A stretch of 64,000 nucleotides of DNA from XN24 sp047921395 (GTDB lineage: Bacteria > Pseudomonadota > Gammaproteobacteria > Steroidobacterales > XN24): positions 1 to 64,000 of the forward strand of contig JBLRWH010000001.1 in NCBI GenBank assembly GCA_047921395.1, read 5' to 3'. The position numbers and the translations under genes were made by a program. Below the pieces are notes generated by a model. That model did not search any database. It was not told the DNA's origin and was given only the letters and a program-made list of their open reading frames with translations. Shown one piece after another: positions 36,728 through 44,900 of the stretch (positions are counted from its first letter, which is position 1; each line of letters starts with the position of its first letter).

Positions 36728-37690
36728 TCAGCGACGCTCGCCGGCGCCTGGCACGTCGGCCTCGAGCTGCAAGCGCTCGCCGTGGCGGATGACGTTCATC
36801 ACCAGCCGTTCGCCGGGCGCGTAGGACCGCAGGATCCTTGCGACGTGGCCGGGATCGAGGGGCGCTCGGCCCGCGATGTCCACGATCACGTCGCCGTCCT
36901 CCAGCCCGAGGGTGTCGTCGGCCGGCGCGCGCACCACCAGCACCCCCTCGCTGGCCTCGAAGTAGTCCCCGAGTCCCGGGGTCAGCGCAACCAGTTCCAT
37001 GTCGCCCCAGCGGTCCGCCATGAACTGGCGCATGAAGGCCCGTGGATGTGGCGTGCCGGGCGGCGGCGCGACCCGGGTCCGTTCGCCGTTGTAGGCGTAG
37101 GCCCGCGACCACGACCAGGGCCGCGCCTCGACCTGCACCGAGGCCGTGCTGCCGTCGCGCCGGTACCCCAGTTCGAGCTGGCTGCCCGGCGCCGCCTCCG
37201 CCAGGCCGTCGAGGAGCTTGCTGACCGGCGAAGTGTCGTCACTCCAGTCGAGTTGCATTGCGCCCAGCGACAGGAGCACGTCGCCGCTGCGAATGCCGGC
37301 CTCGTCGGCCGACGAGCCCGGTGTCACGCCGAGGACGCGGACGCCGGGCTCGCGCGCATCGGGCGACCCCTCCGGCCCGATGGTGATGCCCAGCATCACC
37401 GGCCGCGGCTGCCGCGCCAGCTCTTCGAGCCGCGCGATCGCGCTCATCCCGACGTCACCCATGATCTCCGCGGTCAGCGCGGCGATCTCGCGCGCCGCGG
37501 CCTCGAGCCGCGCCTGGGCATCCTCCAGCTGCGCCTCGGCGCCTTCCTGGGTGGTGCCCGGCGCGTTCTCCGGCGCCGCCTGCGCCAGCGCCGTCGTCGC
37601 CGCCAGCGCGAGCGTCGCGGCTATTCCCATGATCCTGCCGGCTCGAGCCGGTTGCCTGCTCTTGTTCATGTGCATCGTTCCCATGTTCAT
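36728..37690 (-). CDS. Periplasmic protein with two PDZ domains
   Basis: The product is 320 aa. An N-terminal signal sequence (IMGIAATLALAATTALAQAAP) is followed by an Ala/Glu-rich helix (about 45-90), a first PDZ domain (about 95-195, GVTPGSSADEAGIRSGDVLL) and a second one (about 235-310, DDTLGLEDGDVIVDIAGR). There is no protease domain, so it is not DegP. It is the third gene after an ECF sigma factor and its anti-sigma factor. It could be a sensor of unfolded envelope proteins or a target of the regulon; this is inference from context only. ATGs at 37675 and 37669 are alternative starts. Confidence 0.8.
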   Translation of the reverse strand: MNMGTMHMNKSRQPARAGRIMGIAATLALAATTALAQAAPENAPGTTQEGAEAQLEDAQARLEAAAREIAALTAEIMGDVGMSAIARLEELARQPRPVMLGITIGPEGSPDAREPGVRVLGVTPGSSADEAGIRSGDVLLSLGAMQLDWSDDTSPVSKLLDGLAEAAPGSQLELGYRRDGSTASVQVEARPWSWSRAYAYNGERTRVAPPPGTPHPRAFMRQFMADRWGDMELVALTPGLGDYFEASEGVLVVRAPADDTLGLEDGDVIVDIAGRAPLDPGHVARILRSYAPGERLVMNVIRHGERLQLEADVPGAGERR

Positions 37691-37716
37691 TGAACCTCGC
37701 GCTGCGCCGAAGCGGA

Positions 37717-38349
37717 TCAGCGCGCGTCCGAGAGTTGTGAGTACCTGACCCGCATCAGCGTATCCATGAGGGTCACCCGTTGTTGCCACAGCGCCCGCTC
37801 CCGCGCAGGGTCGAGCCGCGGGTCGCTGAGGACGAGGTCGACCTCGTAAATACGGTCCTGCAGCTCCGCGATGGTCAGCGCCGTGCTGGCGCGCGTCACC
37901 CGGGGCGCCGCGGGCAAGGCCCGCAGGGCCGCCTCGAGCCGGCGCGAGGTTTCGAGGAGCTCGGCACGCGTCACGCCGTTGACCGAGCTCGCGGGCGCGG
38001 GCGTCGAGGCGACCAGGTCGGTGGTCGTGCCGCGCAGCGGTGCCTCTCCCGTGCGGGGCGCCAGGTTCACCAGCAGCGCCACGCCGAGGACCAGGCCCGC
38101 GGCGAGCCCGGCGAACTGCGTCCACTGGCGCCGTGGGCGACGTGTCCTGGCGACCGCATGCACGGCCACCATGCGCCACAGGTCGCCGGGCGGCGCCAGC
38201 TCCGGCAGGCCGCGCAGCTGGGCGCGCATCCTTGACAGTGCGTCGAGCCTGCGGCGGCACTGCGCGCACCCGGCGACGTGGGCGGCGGACGCGGCGTCGA
38301 CGGGCTGGCCGTCGCGCAGGCTCAGCAGTTGTTCGGTCGTGGCATGCAT
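37717..38349 (-). CDS. Membrane anti-sigma factor with a zinc-finger (zf-HC2) motif
   Basis: The product is 210 aa. The N-terminal cytoplasmic part has the HxxxCxxC motif (HVAGCAQCRRRLDAL, about residues 24-38) of anti-sigma factors that bind ECF sigma factors. One membrane segment (FAGLAAGLVLGVALLVNL, about 79-96) follows, then a periplasmic helical region. Its start lies inside the 3' end of the sigma gene (28-bp overlap), which argues for coupled synthesis. Releasing signal and protease are unknown. Confidence 0.85.
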   Translation of the reverse strand: MHATTEQLLSLRDGQPVDAASAAHVAGCAQCRRRLDALSRMRAQLRGLPELAPPGDLWRMVAVHAVARTRRPRRQWTQFAGLAAGLVLGVALLVNLAPRTGEAPLRGTTTDLVASTPAPASSVNGVTRAELLETSRRLEAALRALPAAPRVTRASTALTIAELQDRIYEVDLVLSDPRLDPARERALWQQRVTLMDTLMRVRYSQLSDAR

Positions 38350-38927
38350 GCGCGTTCCTCGTCATAGTCTGGGCCCAGCTCGGCGCGCAATTGTTCATGC
38401 GCCCGCGACAGCCGGGACTTGGAAAAACTCACGGTCCGGCCCATCAATGCCGCGATCTCCTGGTGGCTGTACCCCTCGACGTCGTACAGCCAGACCACGG
38501 CGCGCGCCGTCGGCGGCAAGGCCTCCAGGGCGCGCTCGAGGCTCTCGCGGTCCGCGATGCGCGCCGCCGGATCGTCCGGGTCGGCCGGCTCCCAGGCCGG
38601 CACGCCGGTCTCCTCGTCGGGCGACAGGCTCTCCGACTTGCGGTACCACGCACTCCTGAGATGCGCCAGCGCCTTGTTGGTCGCGATCCGCTTCACCCAG
38701 CCGCCAAACGCGGCGTCGTTGCGGAATTCCGCGACATGCTGGATGACTTCGATACTGGTGTCCTGCAGCACCTCCTCGGCGAGCACCGGGTCGGCCAGGA
38801 TGCGCGCCGCCAGCGTATACACCGGGCCGCCATAGCTCGCGTACAGCACCTCGTGGGCCTTCATGTCCCCGCGACGCGCCCGGGCGAGCATCGCTGGGTC
38901 AGGCCTGCAGTCCGCGAATCCCGCCAC
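38322..38927 (-). CDS. ECF-subfamily RNA polymerase sigma factor
   Basis: The product is 201 aa. Region 2 (about 25-95) reads VYTLAARILADPVLAEEVLQ and WVKRIATNKALAHLRSAW. Region 4 (about 135-190) has LPPTARAVVWLYDVEGYSHQ and EIAALMGRTVSFSKSRLSRA. The start is a GTG at 38927 with an AGGAGGGG site; the frame is open further upstream but that part overlaps the tRNA. It heads a three-gene operon with the anti-sigma factor and the PDZ protein. I do not recognise its target regulon. Confidence 0.88.
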   Translation of the reverse strand: MAGFADCRPDPAMLARARRGDMKAHEVLYASYGGPVYTLAARILADPVLAEEVLQDTSIEVIQHVAEFRNDAAFGGWVKRIATNKALAHLRSAWYRKSESLSPDEETGVPAWEPADPDDPAARIADRESLERALEALPPTARAVVWLYDVEGYSHQEIAALMGRTVSFSKSRLSRAHEQLRAELGPDYDEERACMPRPNNC

Positions 38928-39055
38928 GTCCCCTCCTGAGCCGATGGACTCTTTACTCCAGATGCCGCAAGCCGGCGCCGGGTCGCAATATCCGGACCGT
39001 CCCCGGCAATGGTAAGCTTCGCCGCTGCGGGGCGGACGGCCGGTCCCCGCGCATA

Positions 39056-39142
39056 GCCCGGGTGGCGGAACTGGTAGACGCAGCGGACTCAAAATCCGCC
39101 GATGGTGACATCGTGCGAGTTCGACTCTCGCCCCGGGCACCA
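39056..39142 (+). tRNA. tRNA-Leu (anticodon CAA)
   Basis: The acceptor stem pairs GCCCGGG (39056-39062) with CCCGGGC (39132-39138). The discriminator A is at 39139 and the CCA is encoded (39140-39142). The anticodon stem-loop is GCGGA-CTCAAAA-TCCGC, giving anticodon CAA, which reads UUG leucine. A long variable arm (class II) and the T loop GTTCGACTC are present. Total length is 87 nt, normal for tRNA-Leu. Confidence 0.97.
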
Positions 39143-39163
39143 GCAAACCTGAGATAGGGTTGA

Positions 39164-39706
39164 ATGAATTACTGTACTGACTGCGGCCAGCGTGTCGAGC
39201 TTCGTATCCCGGCAGGGGACAGCTTTCCACGACATATCTGCACCGCCTGCGGCAAGGTCCATTACGTCAACCCGCTGATCGTCGTCGGCTGCGTGCCGGA
39301 AGACGGCAGCCGGATCCTGCTCTGCCGGCGCGCGATCGAGCCGCGTTCCGGGTACTGGACCATCCCGGCGGGCTTCATGGAGAACGACGAGACTCTCGTC
39401 CAGGGCGCAATGCGCGAAACCATGGAAGAGGCGATGGCGCGGGTCGAGATCCGGGACCTGTTCGCGGTCGTAGACGTCGTGCACGCGCGCCAGGTGCACA
39501 TCATGTACCGCGCGACCCTCCTCGAGGGCGGCTTCGGCGCGGGCGCGGAGAGCCTCGAAGTGGCGCTGTTCGAACCGGAGGACATCCCGTGGGACGAGAT
39601 CGCCTTCCTGTCGGTGCGTTTCGCGCTGGAAAAGTGCCTGGAGGACCGGGCCGCCGGTGTCGAGCGCCTGCACACGATCTCGCTGGATCGCGGCCGGCCG
39701 GATTGA
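39164..39706 (+). CDS. NUDIX hydrolase with an N-terminal zinc ribbon
   Basis: The product is 180 aa. An N-terminal four-cysteine zinc ribbon (CTDCG at residues 4-8, CTACGK about 26-31) precedes the NUDIX domain. The NUDIX box is GFMENDETLVQGAMRETMEE, followed by A-M where the consensus has x-G, so the catalytic Glu residues are kept. Members hydrolyse nucleoside diphosphates linked to another moiety (NADH, ADP-ribose and similar); the substrate is not known here. It lies 21 nt after tRNA-Leu and upstream of the ferredoxin gene. Confidence 0.9.
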   Translation: MNYCTDCGQRVELRIPAGDSFPRHICTACGKVHYVNPLIVVGCVPEDGSRILLCRRAIEPRSGYWTIPAGFMENDETLVQGAMRETMEEAMARVEIRDLFAVVDVVHARQVHIMYRATLLEGGFGAGAESLEVALFEPEDIPWDEIAFLSVRFALEKCLEDRAAGVERLHTISLDRGRPD

Positions 39707-39792
39707 ATTCCGCCGCGCGGCCTGTGGCACAATAACGTATCGTCTGCGCCCGCCCAGGCGCCCGCCAGAATCATTCCGGAGTTACGCTCACC

Positions 39793-40116
39793 ATGACCTT
39801 CGTCGTCACCGAGAACTGCATCAAGTGCAAGTACATGGACTGCGTAGAAGTGTGTCCGGTGGACTGCTTCCATGCGGGTCCGAACTTCCTGGTCATCGAT
39901 CCGGAAGAATGCATCGACTGCACGCTGTGTGAGCCCGAGTGCCCGGCCGAGGCCATATTCTCCGAGGAAGACCTGCCGGCCAGCCAGGCGCATTTCCTCG
40001 AGCTCAACAAGGAGCTTTCCGCCCAGTGGCCGGTGATCACTGAGAAGGGCGAGCCGCCCGAGGATGCCGCCGAATGGGACGGCAAGCCCGGGAAGCTGCA
40101 GCACCTGGAACGCTGA
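39793..40116 (+). CDS. fdxA: 7Fe ferredoxin (FdxA type)
   Basis: The product is 107 aa. Two cluster motifs are visible: C9-x7-C17-x3-C21-P, the pattern of a [3Fe-4S] plus one ligand for the second site, and CIDCTLCEPECP, the [4Fe-4S] motif. The C-terminal extension of about 45 residues is typical of the Azotobacter FdI/FdxA group. It is a soluble low-potential electron carrier. Codon bias and a strong start context suggest a well-expressed housekeeping protein. Confidence 0.95.
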   Translation: MTFVVTENCIKCKYMDCVEVCPVDCFHAGPNFLVIDPEECIDCTLCEPECPAEAIFSEEDLPASQAHFLELNKELSAQWPVITEKGEPPEDAAEWDGKPGKLQHLER

Positions 40117-40141
40117 ACGCGCCTGGCCGCGGCGCTGTTGC

Positions 40142-40873
40142 CTAGCGGGCCTCGAGCGCGGCCGCGAGGCGATCCGGGGACAGGTAGCCGGGGATGAACT
40201 GGCCGGCATCGGTCACCATACCCGGCGTACCCTGGATTCCCAGTTCGCGCCCGAGCCGGTAGTGCTCGGCCACCGGCGTGTCCTCGCAGGCGCCGGTCGG
40301 CTTGATGTCCTCGCCCTGCTTGGCCCGGGTCATGGCGTCCTTGCGATCAGTCGAGCACCAGACCGCGTCCGCCTTGGCCCAGCTCGACGAGCCCGGGCCC
40401 GCGAGCGGCATGAAGACATAGCGCACCGCGATGCCGAGCTTGTTGTACGCGTCGATCTCGCCGTGCAGCTTGCGGCAGTAACCGCAGTCGACGTCGGTGA
40501 ACACCGTGACAGTGTGCTTCGGCTTCTCGGGCGCGAACACGATCATCCGGGACTCATCGAAATCGTTGGCGAGCGCGCTCACGAAGCGCGCCGACATCAC
40601 TTCGTCCAGCTCGGCGACACGATCTTCCGTGAGGCTGCGGCTTTCCATCAGGTCGAAGATGTCGCCCCGCAGCAGGTAGCGCCCGTCCTCGCTGACATAG
40701 ACGATCTGTCGGCCCACCGAGACTTCCCAGATGCCCGGGATGGGGGTCGCCTTGATTTGCTCGGCCTCGACACCCGGGAGTTTCGCTGCCAGCGCTTCCT
40801 GGGTCGACATCCCTGCCGCGGCCGAGGCGGGGAACAACGCCACCAGCGCGGCGGTAGCAAGCAGTGAACTCAT
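40142..40873 (-). CDS. dsbC: Thiol:disulfide interchange protein DsbC
   Basis: The product is 243 aa. A signal peptide (LLATAALVALFPASAAAG) leads to an N-terminal dimerisation domain (about 22-85) and a thioredoxin-like domain with the active site DVDCGYCRKLHGEID. The second, structural cysteine pair (VWCSTDRKD and TGACEDTP) and the cis-Pro loop IQGTPGMV are present. DsbC isomerises wrong disulfides in the periplasm. I start at ATG 40873 with an AGGAG site. It follows xerD on the minus strand, an order also seen in E. coli. Confidence 0.96.
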   Translation of the reverse strand: MSSLLATAALVALFPASAAAGMSTQEALAAKLPGVEAEQIKATPIPGIWEVSVGRQIVYVSEDGRYLLRGDIFDLMESRSLTEDRVAELDEVMSARFVSALANDFDESRMIVFAPEKPKHTVTVFTDVDCGYCRKLHGEIDAYNKLGIAVRYVFMPLAGPGSSSWAKADAVWCSTDRKDAMTRAKQGEDIKPTGACEDTPVAEHYRLGRELGIQGTPGMVTDAGQFIPGYLSPDRLAAALEAR

Positions 40874-40997
40874 CGCGGCTCCTGGAGGCGATTGATGGAC
40901 GGGATGTGCGGTCTGACCCGTGGCGGGACGCAAAGGTTCAGTCTGTCCGCGGATTCCGGCCGGGATTCTAGCCCGGATTGCCTGGCCGGGGCATATC

Positions 40998-41948
40998 TCA
41001 GCCCCGCGGATGATGCCGGGCGTGCAGTTCGCGCAATCGCTCGCGCGCCACGTGCGTATAGATCTGCGTCGTGGACAGGTCGCTGTGGCCGAGCAGCATC
41101 TGCACGACGCGCAGGTCGGCGCCGTGGTTCAGCAAGTGGGTCGCAAAAGCGTGCCGCAGTGTATGGGGCGAGAGGGCCTGGCCGATGCCCGCGAGCTCGG
41201 TATAGCGCTTGATGATGTGCCAGAACGCCTGGCGCGTCATGCGGTCACCCCGGCGGGTCGGGAAGACGAAATCGGTCTGCCGCTCGAGCAGGATCTCCTC
41301 GCGCGGCCCGGCGATGAATTGCTGCAGCCACTCGAGCGACTCCTCGCCGAGCGGGATCAGGCGCTCGCGCCCGCCCTTGCCCGTCACCCTCACGACGCCC
41401 TGGTTGAGATTGACCTGGCCGAGCCTGAGATTGACGAGCTCGGTGACCCGCAGCCCGGTGGCGTAGAGCACCTCGAGCATGGTGCGGTCCCTGTGGCCAA
41501 GCGCCTCGCTGGTGTTCGGCGCGCCCAGCAGCGACTCGACCTCGTCCTCGCTCAGCGACTTCGGCAATGGCCGGCCGATCTTGGGCATCGAGATCTGCGC
41601 GGTGGGATCCTCCCCGCTGCCGCGCTCGCGCACCAGCCAGCGGAAGAAGCGTCGATAACTGGACAACTGGCGGGCGGAGGACCGCGGCCGGGCGCCGCCT
41701 TCCACGCGGTCTGCGATGAAGGCGAGCACGTCGCTCCGCTGCGCCGCCATGATCGGCCGACCCTCCTTCGCGACCCAGCGCGCCAGCGCCATCAGGTCGG
41801 TGCGATAGGCGGACAGCGTGTTCTTGGACAGGCCGCGCTCCATCCAGGCGGCATCGAGAAAGCGGTCGATCGCCTGCGCGGACGCCTCGAGGTGCTCTTG
41901 GCTCCCCCGCGCTCCATTCAGGCTCCCGTTGCTGGACTCTCGACTCAT
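40998..41948 (-). CDS. xerD: Site-specific tyrosine recombinase XerD
   Basis: The product is 316 aa. The N-terminal SAM-like core-binding domain (about 20-105) is followed by the catalytic domain with the full tyrosine-recombinase set: Arg in ATGLRVTELVNL, Lys in VTGKGGRERLIP, HxxR in SPHTLRHAFATHLL, then His and Tyr in LGHSDLSTTQIYTHV. With XerC it resolves chromosome dimers at dif. Adjacency to dsbC and the KSLSEDEVESLLGAP region favour XerD over XerC. A CRP-like palindrome lies about 125 bp upstream. Confidence 0.96.
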   Translation of the reverse strand: MSRESSNGSLNGARGSQEHLEASAQAIDRFLDAAWMERGLSKNTLSAYRTDLMALARWVAKEGRPIMAAQRSDVLAFIADRVEGGARPRSSARQLSSYRRFFRWLVRERGSGEDPTAQISMPKIGRPLPKSLSEDEVESLLGAPNTSEALGHRDRTMLEVLYATGLRVTELVNLRLGQVNLNQGVVRVTGKGGRERLIPLGEESLEWLQQFIAGPREEILLERQTDFVFPTRRGDRMTRQAFWHIIKRYTELAGIGQALSPHTLRHAFATHLLNHGADLRVVQMLLGHSDLSTTQIYTHVARERLRELHARHHPRG

Positions 41949-42072
41949 GTTCTCCGCCTGGCTGCCGCCGACCCGTCACGCGATCGCCGGCCAGAATTCC
42001 CGGAGCCATTCTCGACACAACGGCATGGATGCGATGCGACGACCGTCACATATCCAGGCGTGATTAACATAA

Positions 42073-42088
42073 CGTGAATCAGATCACA
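42073..42088. promoter_or_regulatory. CRP-like binding site upstream of xerD-dsbC
   Basis: CGTGA-ATCAGA-TCACA matches the CRP core TGTGA-N6-TCACA at 9 of 10 positions with the correct 6-bp spacer. A/T flanks on both sides (AA before, TA after) add to the match. It lies in the 183-bp gap between the TPR gene stop and the xerD start. A -10-like TATGTT on the minus strand overlaps its downstream edge. Regulation by a CRP/Clp/Vfr-type protein is inferred. Confidence 0.5.
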
Positions 42089-42131
42089 TAATGCCGCGCC
42101 CGCGCCCTCGGCGTCGCGGCTGGCGGCGGAA

Positions 42132-43424
42132 TCAGGGCTGGCGACGGGTCAGCTCGGCCACCTGGATCCGGTCCTCGACGAAACGCTGCCACTCCCGCGC
42201 CTGGCGCCGGGTGTCCGCGTCGTAGTCCTGCGCGCGCTGGAAGGCCTGGCGGGACTCGTGCAGCTCGCCCAGCTCCATGAGGGCGATGCCGATCATCAGC
42301 CACGCGCCGCCGGGCTGGTCGACGTTGCCGAGTTCCAGCGCCTGGCGGGCTGCTTCCCGGGTCGCCTGCCACCGGTTCTGCTCCATCATGAGGCGGGCCT
42401 TGCGGATCAACAGGTCGCCATCGCCCGTCAGCGGCGCAAGGCGGTCGATCACTTCGGCCGCGCGCTCGAATTCGCGCGCCGCGGTCCACGCCTCCAGCAA
42501 CAGCTCGAGGTTGGCGCGGCTGGCCTCGACCTGCCCGGCCGACATGGCCTGCTCGAGGATCCGGGCGCCCTGGTACGGCAGCCCGAGGTACAGGTTCATG
42601 CGCACCAGGTTGAGCAGCTTGGGCGCCTTGGTGACCAGCCCCCCGTTGTACGCCGCCATCAGCGCGGCCAGCGCGTCGGCATCCTGGTTCAACTCCTGGT
42701 GCGCGCCGGCCATCATCTCCCAGTAACGGAGCCGCTCCGGCCAGCGCGCCACCAGCGTGTTCAGCACCCGTAGCGCGGCGCGATGGTCCCCGAGCTCGAA
42801 GTGGATGGCCAGTTCGAGCTGGTACCAGCTCTCGAGGGCCTTCTCGCCGGCCTGCGCGATCGCGCCGCGCACCCACGGCAACGCCTCGCGGTGCCGGCCG
42901 AGCTGGACATGGGCCTGGCCCATCATGAGCCGGTCCTCGGCCGTGGCCTCGGGCTGGTAGGCAAGGTACCGGGTCATTGTGTCGATGGCTTGCTGCCACT
43001 GGTCCAGCGCGGCCTGGAGCTGGGCCAGGGCCCGCAGCAGGTTGAAGTGCGCGGCGTTGGGCAGCGCGTCGAGGGCGATCGCCCGCTCGAAACGCGGCAC
43101 GGCCTCCGCGAGCCGGTCCAGCGCCACCAGCGCATAGCCGGCAAGCTGCTCCCCCATGGCGCGCTCGTAGTCGTTGAGGTCCGACTCGAGGTAGGCCTCG
43201 GCCGCCGCCAGCGCCTCCGCTTGGCGGCCCTCGCCATACAGCGTGCTGATGGTCTCGAAGCGCCGGAAGCCGCGCTCGCTCATCAGCAAGCCGGGATCGC
43301 TGCGCTGGCGCTCGGCGGCCGCAGGACCCTGGGCTGCGCCCGGCACGGCGAACCCGGCCAGCAACAGTGCGACCCAGCAGACCGCCAGGCCGAATCGCCA
43401 ACGATGTGCGCGGCTCCGGGTCAT
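42132..43424 (-). CDS. TPR-repeat protein of the Ton cluster
   Basis: The product is 430 aa. A signal peptide (LAVCWVALLLAGFAVPGAAQ) is followed by tetratricopeptide-like repeats across most of the length (AEAVPRFERAIALDALPNAA, HREALPWVRGAIAQAGEKAL, RAALRVLNTLVARWPERLRY and others). It is likely periplasmic. It overlaps tonB by 4 bp and is the last gene of the cluster. TPR proteins at the end of TonB2/TtpC-type clusters are common in marine gammaproteobacteria; a scaffold role for the transducer complex is inferred. Confidence 0.85.
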   Translation of the reverse strand: MTRSRAHRWRFGLAVCWVALLLAGFAVPGAAQGPAAAERQRSDPGLLMSERGFRRFETISTLYGEGRQAEALAAAEAYLESDLNDYERAMGEQLAGYALVALDRLAEAVPRFERAIALDALPNAAHFNLLRALAQLQAALDQWQQAIDTMTRYLAYQPEATAEDRLMMGQAHVQLGRHREALPWVRGAIAQAGEKALESWYQLELAIHFELGDHRAALRVLNTLVARWPERLRYWEMMAGAHQELNQDADALAALMAAYNGGLVTKAPKLLNLVRMNLYLGLPYQGARILEQAMSAGQVEASRANLELLLEAWTAAREFERAAEVIDRLAPLTGDGDLLIRKARLMMEQNRWQATREAARQALELGNVDQPGGAWLMIGIALMELGELHESRQAFQRAQDYDADTRRQAREWQRFVEDRIQVAELTRRQP

Positions 43425-44050
43425 GACGCGTTCGGGTTGATTTTGAACTCGATGACCTGTTCCGCCTCGCGCGAGACGGCCTGGCCGTCCACGATCCGAG
43501 GGCGGAATTTCCAGCGCAGGATGGCCCGCACGGCCTCCCGGTTGAATATGCGCGGCGGCTCGGCGGCAATCACCACCGGGTCGGCGACCGTGCCGTCGGG
43601 ATTGATGGTGAAGCGCAGCCGCACCCAGCCCTCGATGCTGCGCATCAGCGCCTCGCGCGGGAACTGCGGCTCGATGCGCACGATCGGGATCACGTCGGCG
43701 TCGCCGCCCACGTCGCCCGGCTGCCAGGAGGTTGCGACCGCCGGCCCGCCGGTGAGTCCGATCGCGATGTCCGGCGTCTCGATATCGAGCACCTGCCGGG
43801 CGACGGGCTGTTGCGTCGAGGTCTCCAGTTTCGGCGGCGGGGGCGGCTTGTCCGGCGGCGGCGGCTCGCGCGGCACCTGGCGCTCGCGCGTCCGCACCAC
43901 CTCATCCGGCCGCACGCGCACGAAATCCACCATTCTCCCGCTGTCCGCGCTGCGCTGGAAGCCGTCGCGACCTCCCACCAGCGCGTGCATCAGCAGGAAC
44001 AGCAGCAAGGCCACGCACACCCCACCGGCCATGGCGACGAGCAGGCGCAT
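43421..44050 (-). CDS. tonB: TonB-family energy transducer
   Basis: The product is 209 aa. An N-terminal membrane anchor (GGVCVALLLFLLMHALVGG) precedes a proline-rich periplasmic linker (PREPPPPDKPPPPPKLE) and a C-terminal TonB domain (about 125-205, FPREALMRSIEGWVRLRFTI, then AVRAILRWKFRPRIVDGQAV). It carries energy from the ExbB/ExbD motor to outer-membrane receptors. It overlaps both neighbours: exbD upstream by 1 bp and the TPR gene downstream by 4 bp. Confidence 0.95.
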   Translation of the reverse strand: MRLLVAMAGGVCVALLLFLLMHALVGGRDGFQRSADSGRMVDFVRVRPDEVVRTRERQVPREPPPPDKPPPPPKLETSTQQPVARQVLDIETPDIAIGLTGGPAVATSWQPGDVGGDADVIPIVRIEPQFPREALMRSIEGWVRLRFTINPDGTVADPVVIAAEPPRIFNREAVRAILRWKFRPRIVDGQAVSREAEQVIEFKINPNAS

Positions 44051-44463
44051 CAGGTGGCGTCGCCCGCGGGCTGCGCCGCGACCGAGATATTGAGCACGCC
44101 GCCCAGCCTGACCTGGTCCATCAGGTCGATCACGATCCCGGTCGAGGCGCGCTCGTCCGCGATGATCACCACGGAGCTCTCGGGGCTCTCGTTGCGCGCC
44201 TGCTCGACCAGCTGCCGCACCGCGCTGAGCTCGACCGGCCGCTTGTCCATCCAGACCTGGCCGCTCGCCGAGACGCCGATGAGGATGTTGCCCCGCTCCT
44301 GCTTCGCCGCCGTGGCCGCCTCGGGACGCTGCGGATCGATGCCCGTCTCCCGGATGAAGGACGTCGTGACGATGAAGAAAATGAGCAGGATGAACACGAT
44401 GTCCAGCATCGGCGTGATGTTGACCTCGGTCTCGTCCTGGGTGTCGGCATGCCGCTTGGCCAC
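44050..44463 (-). CDS. exbD: ExbD-type proton-channel protein (second copy)
   Basis: The product is 137 aa. One N-terminal membrane segment carries the proton-path aspartate (NITPMLDIVFILLIFFIVTT), followed by a periplasmic domain (GVSASGQVWMDKRPVELSA). It overlaps tonB by 1 bp. It is related to, but clearly diverged from, the neighbouring exbD at 44480-44887, so this is an old duplication or a fixed two-ExbD design. Confidence 0.95.
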   Translation of the reverse strand: MAKRHADTQDETEVNITPMLDIVFILLIFFIVTTSFIRETGIDPQRPEAATAAKQERGNILIGVSASGQVWMDKRPVELSAVRQLVEQARNESPESSVVIIADERASTGIVIDLMDQVRLGGVLNISVAAQPAGDAT

Positions 44464-44479
44464 GCTGCTCGCCTCCGCC

Positions 44480-44887
44480 CTAGCGCGCCATCGCCGCGAG
44501 CGAGACCTTGTCCGCGCCGGCCATGCGGGCCTGGTCGATGACGCGCACCATCAGGCCGGAATCAGCCGCGCGATCGGCGATCACGACTACCGGCGTATCG
44601 AAGCCGCGGGTCGCCAGTTCGCCCTCTACGTTGGCGCGCACGGCGCGGATGTCGACCGGCCGGTTGCCGACCTCGACCTGGCCGTTCGCCTGGATGCGAA
44701 TGGTGATGACCTCGGAGATCCGCTTCTCCTCCTGCGGTTCGCTCGACGGCCGGTTGAGGTCCAGCGCGACCTCCTTCACGAACGAGGTCGTGACGATGAA
44801 GAAAATCAGCATGATGAACACGATGTCCAGCATCGGCGTGATGTTGATCTCCGCCTCCTCGCCGCCGTGCCTGCGCTTGCGCCTCAT
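44480..44887 (-). CDS. exbD: ExbD-type proton-channel protein (first copy)
   Basis: The product is 135 aa with the same layout as the next gene: NITPMLDIVFIMLIFFIVTT with the essential Asp, then a periplasmic domain (RIQANGQVEVGNRPVDIRA). It starts 13 bp after the small exbB and ends 16 bp before the second exbD. Confidence 0.95.
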   Translation of the reverse strand: MRRKRRHGGEEAEINITPMLDIVFIMLIFFIVTTSFVKEVALDLNRPSSEPQEEKRISEVITIRIQANGQVEVGNRPVDIRAVRANVEGELATRGFDTPVVVIADRAADSGLMVRVIDQARMAGADKVSLAAMAR

Positions 44888-44900
44888 GCGGTTGCGCCCC

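Noticed and set aside
39056..39142. tRNA-Leu as an integration site for a mobile element
   Set aside because: No integrase, no displaced 3' tRNA fragment and no accessory genes on either side; xerD nearby is the housekeeping recombinase.
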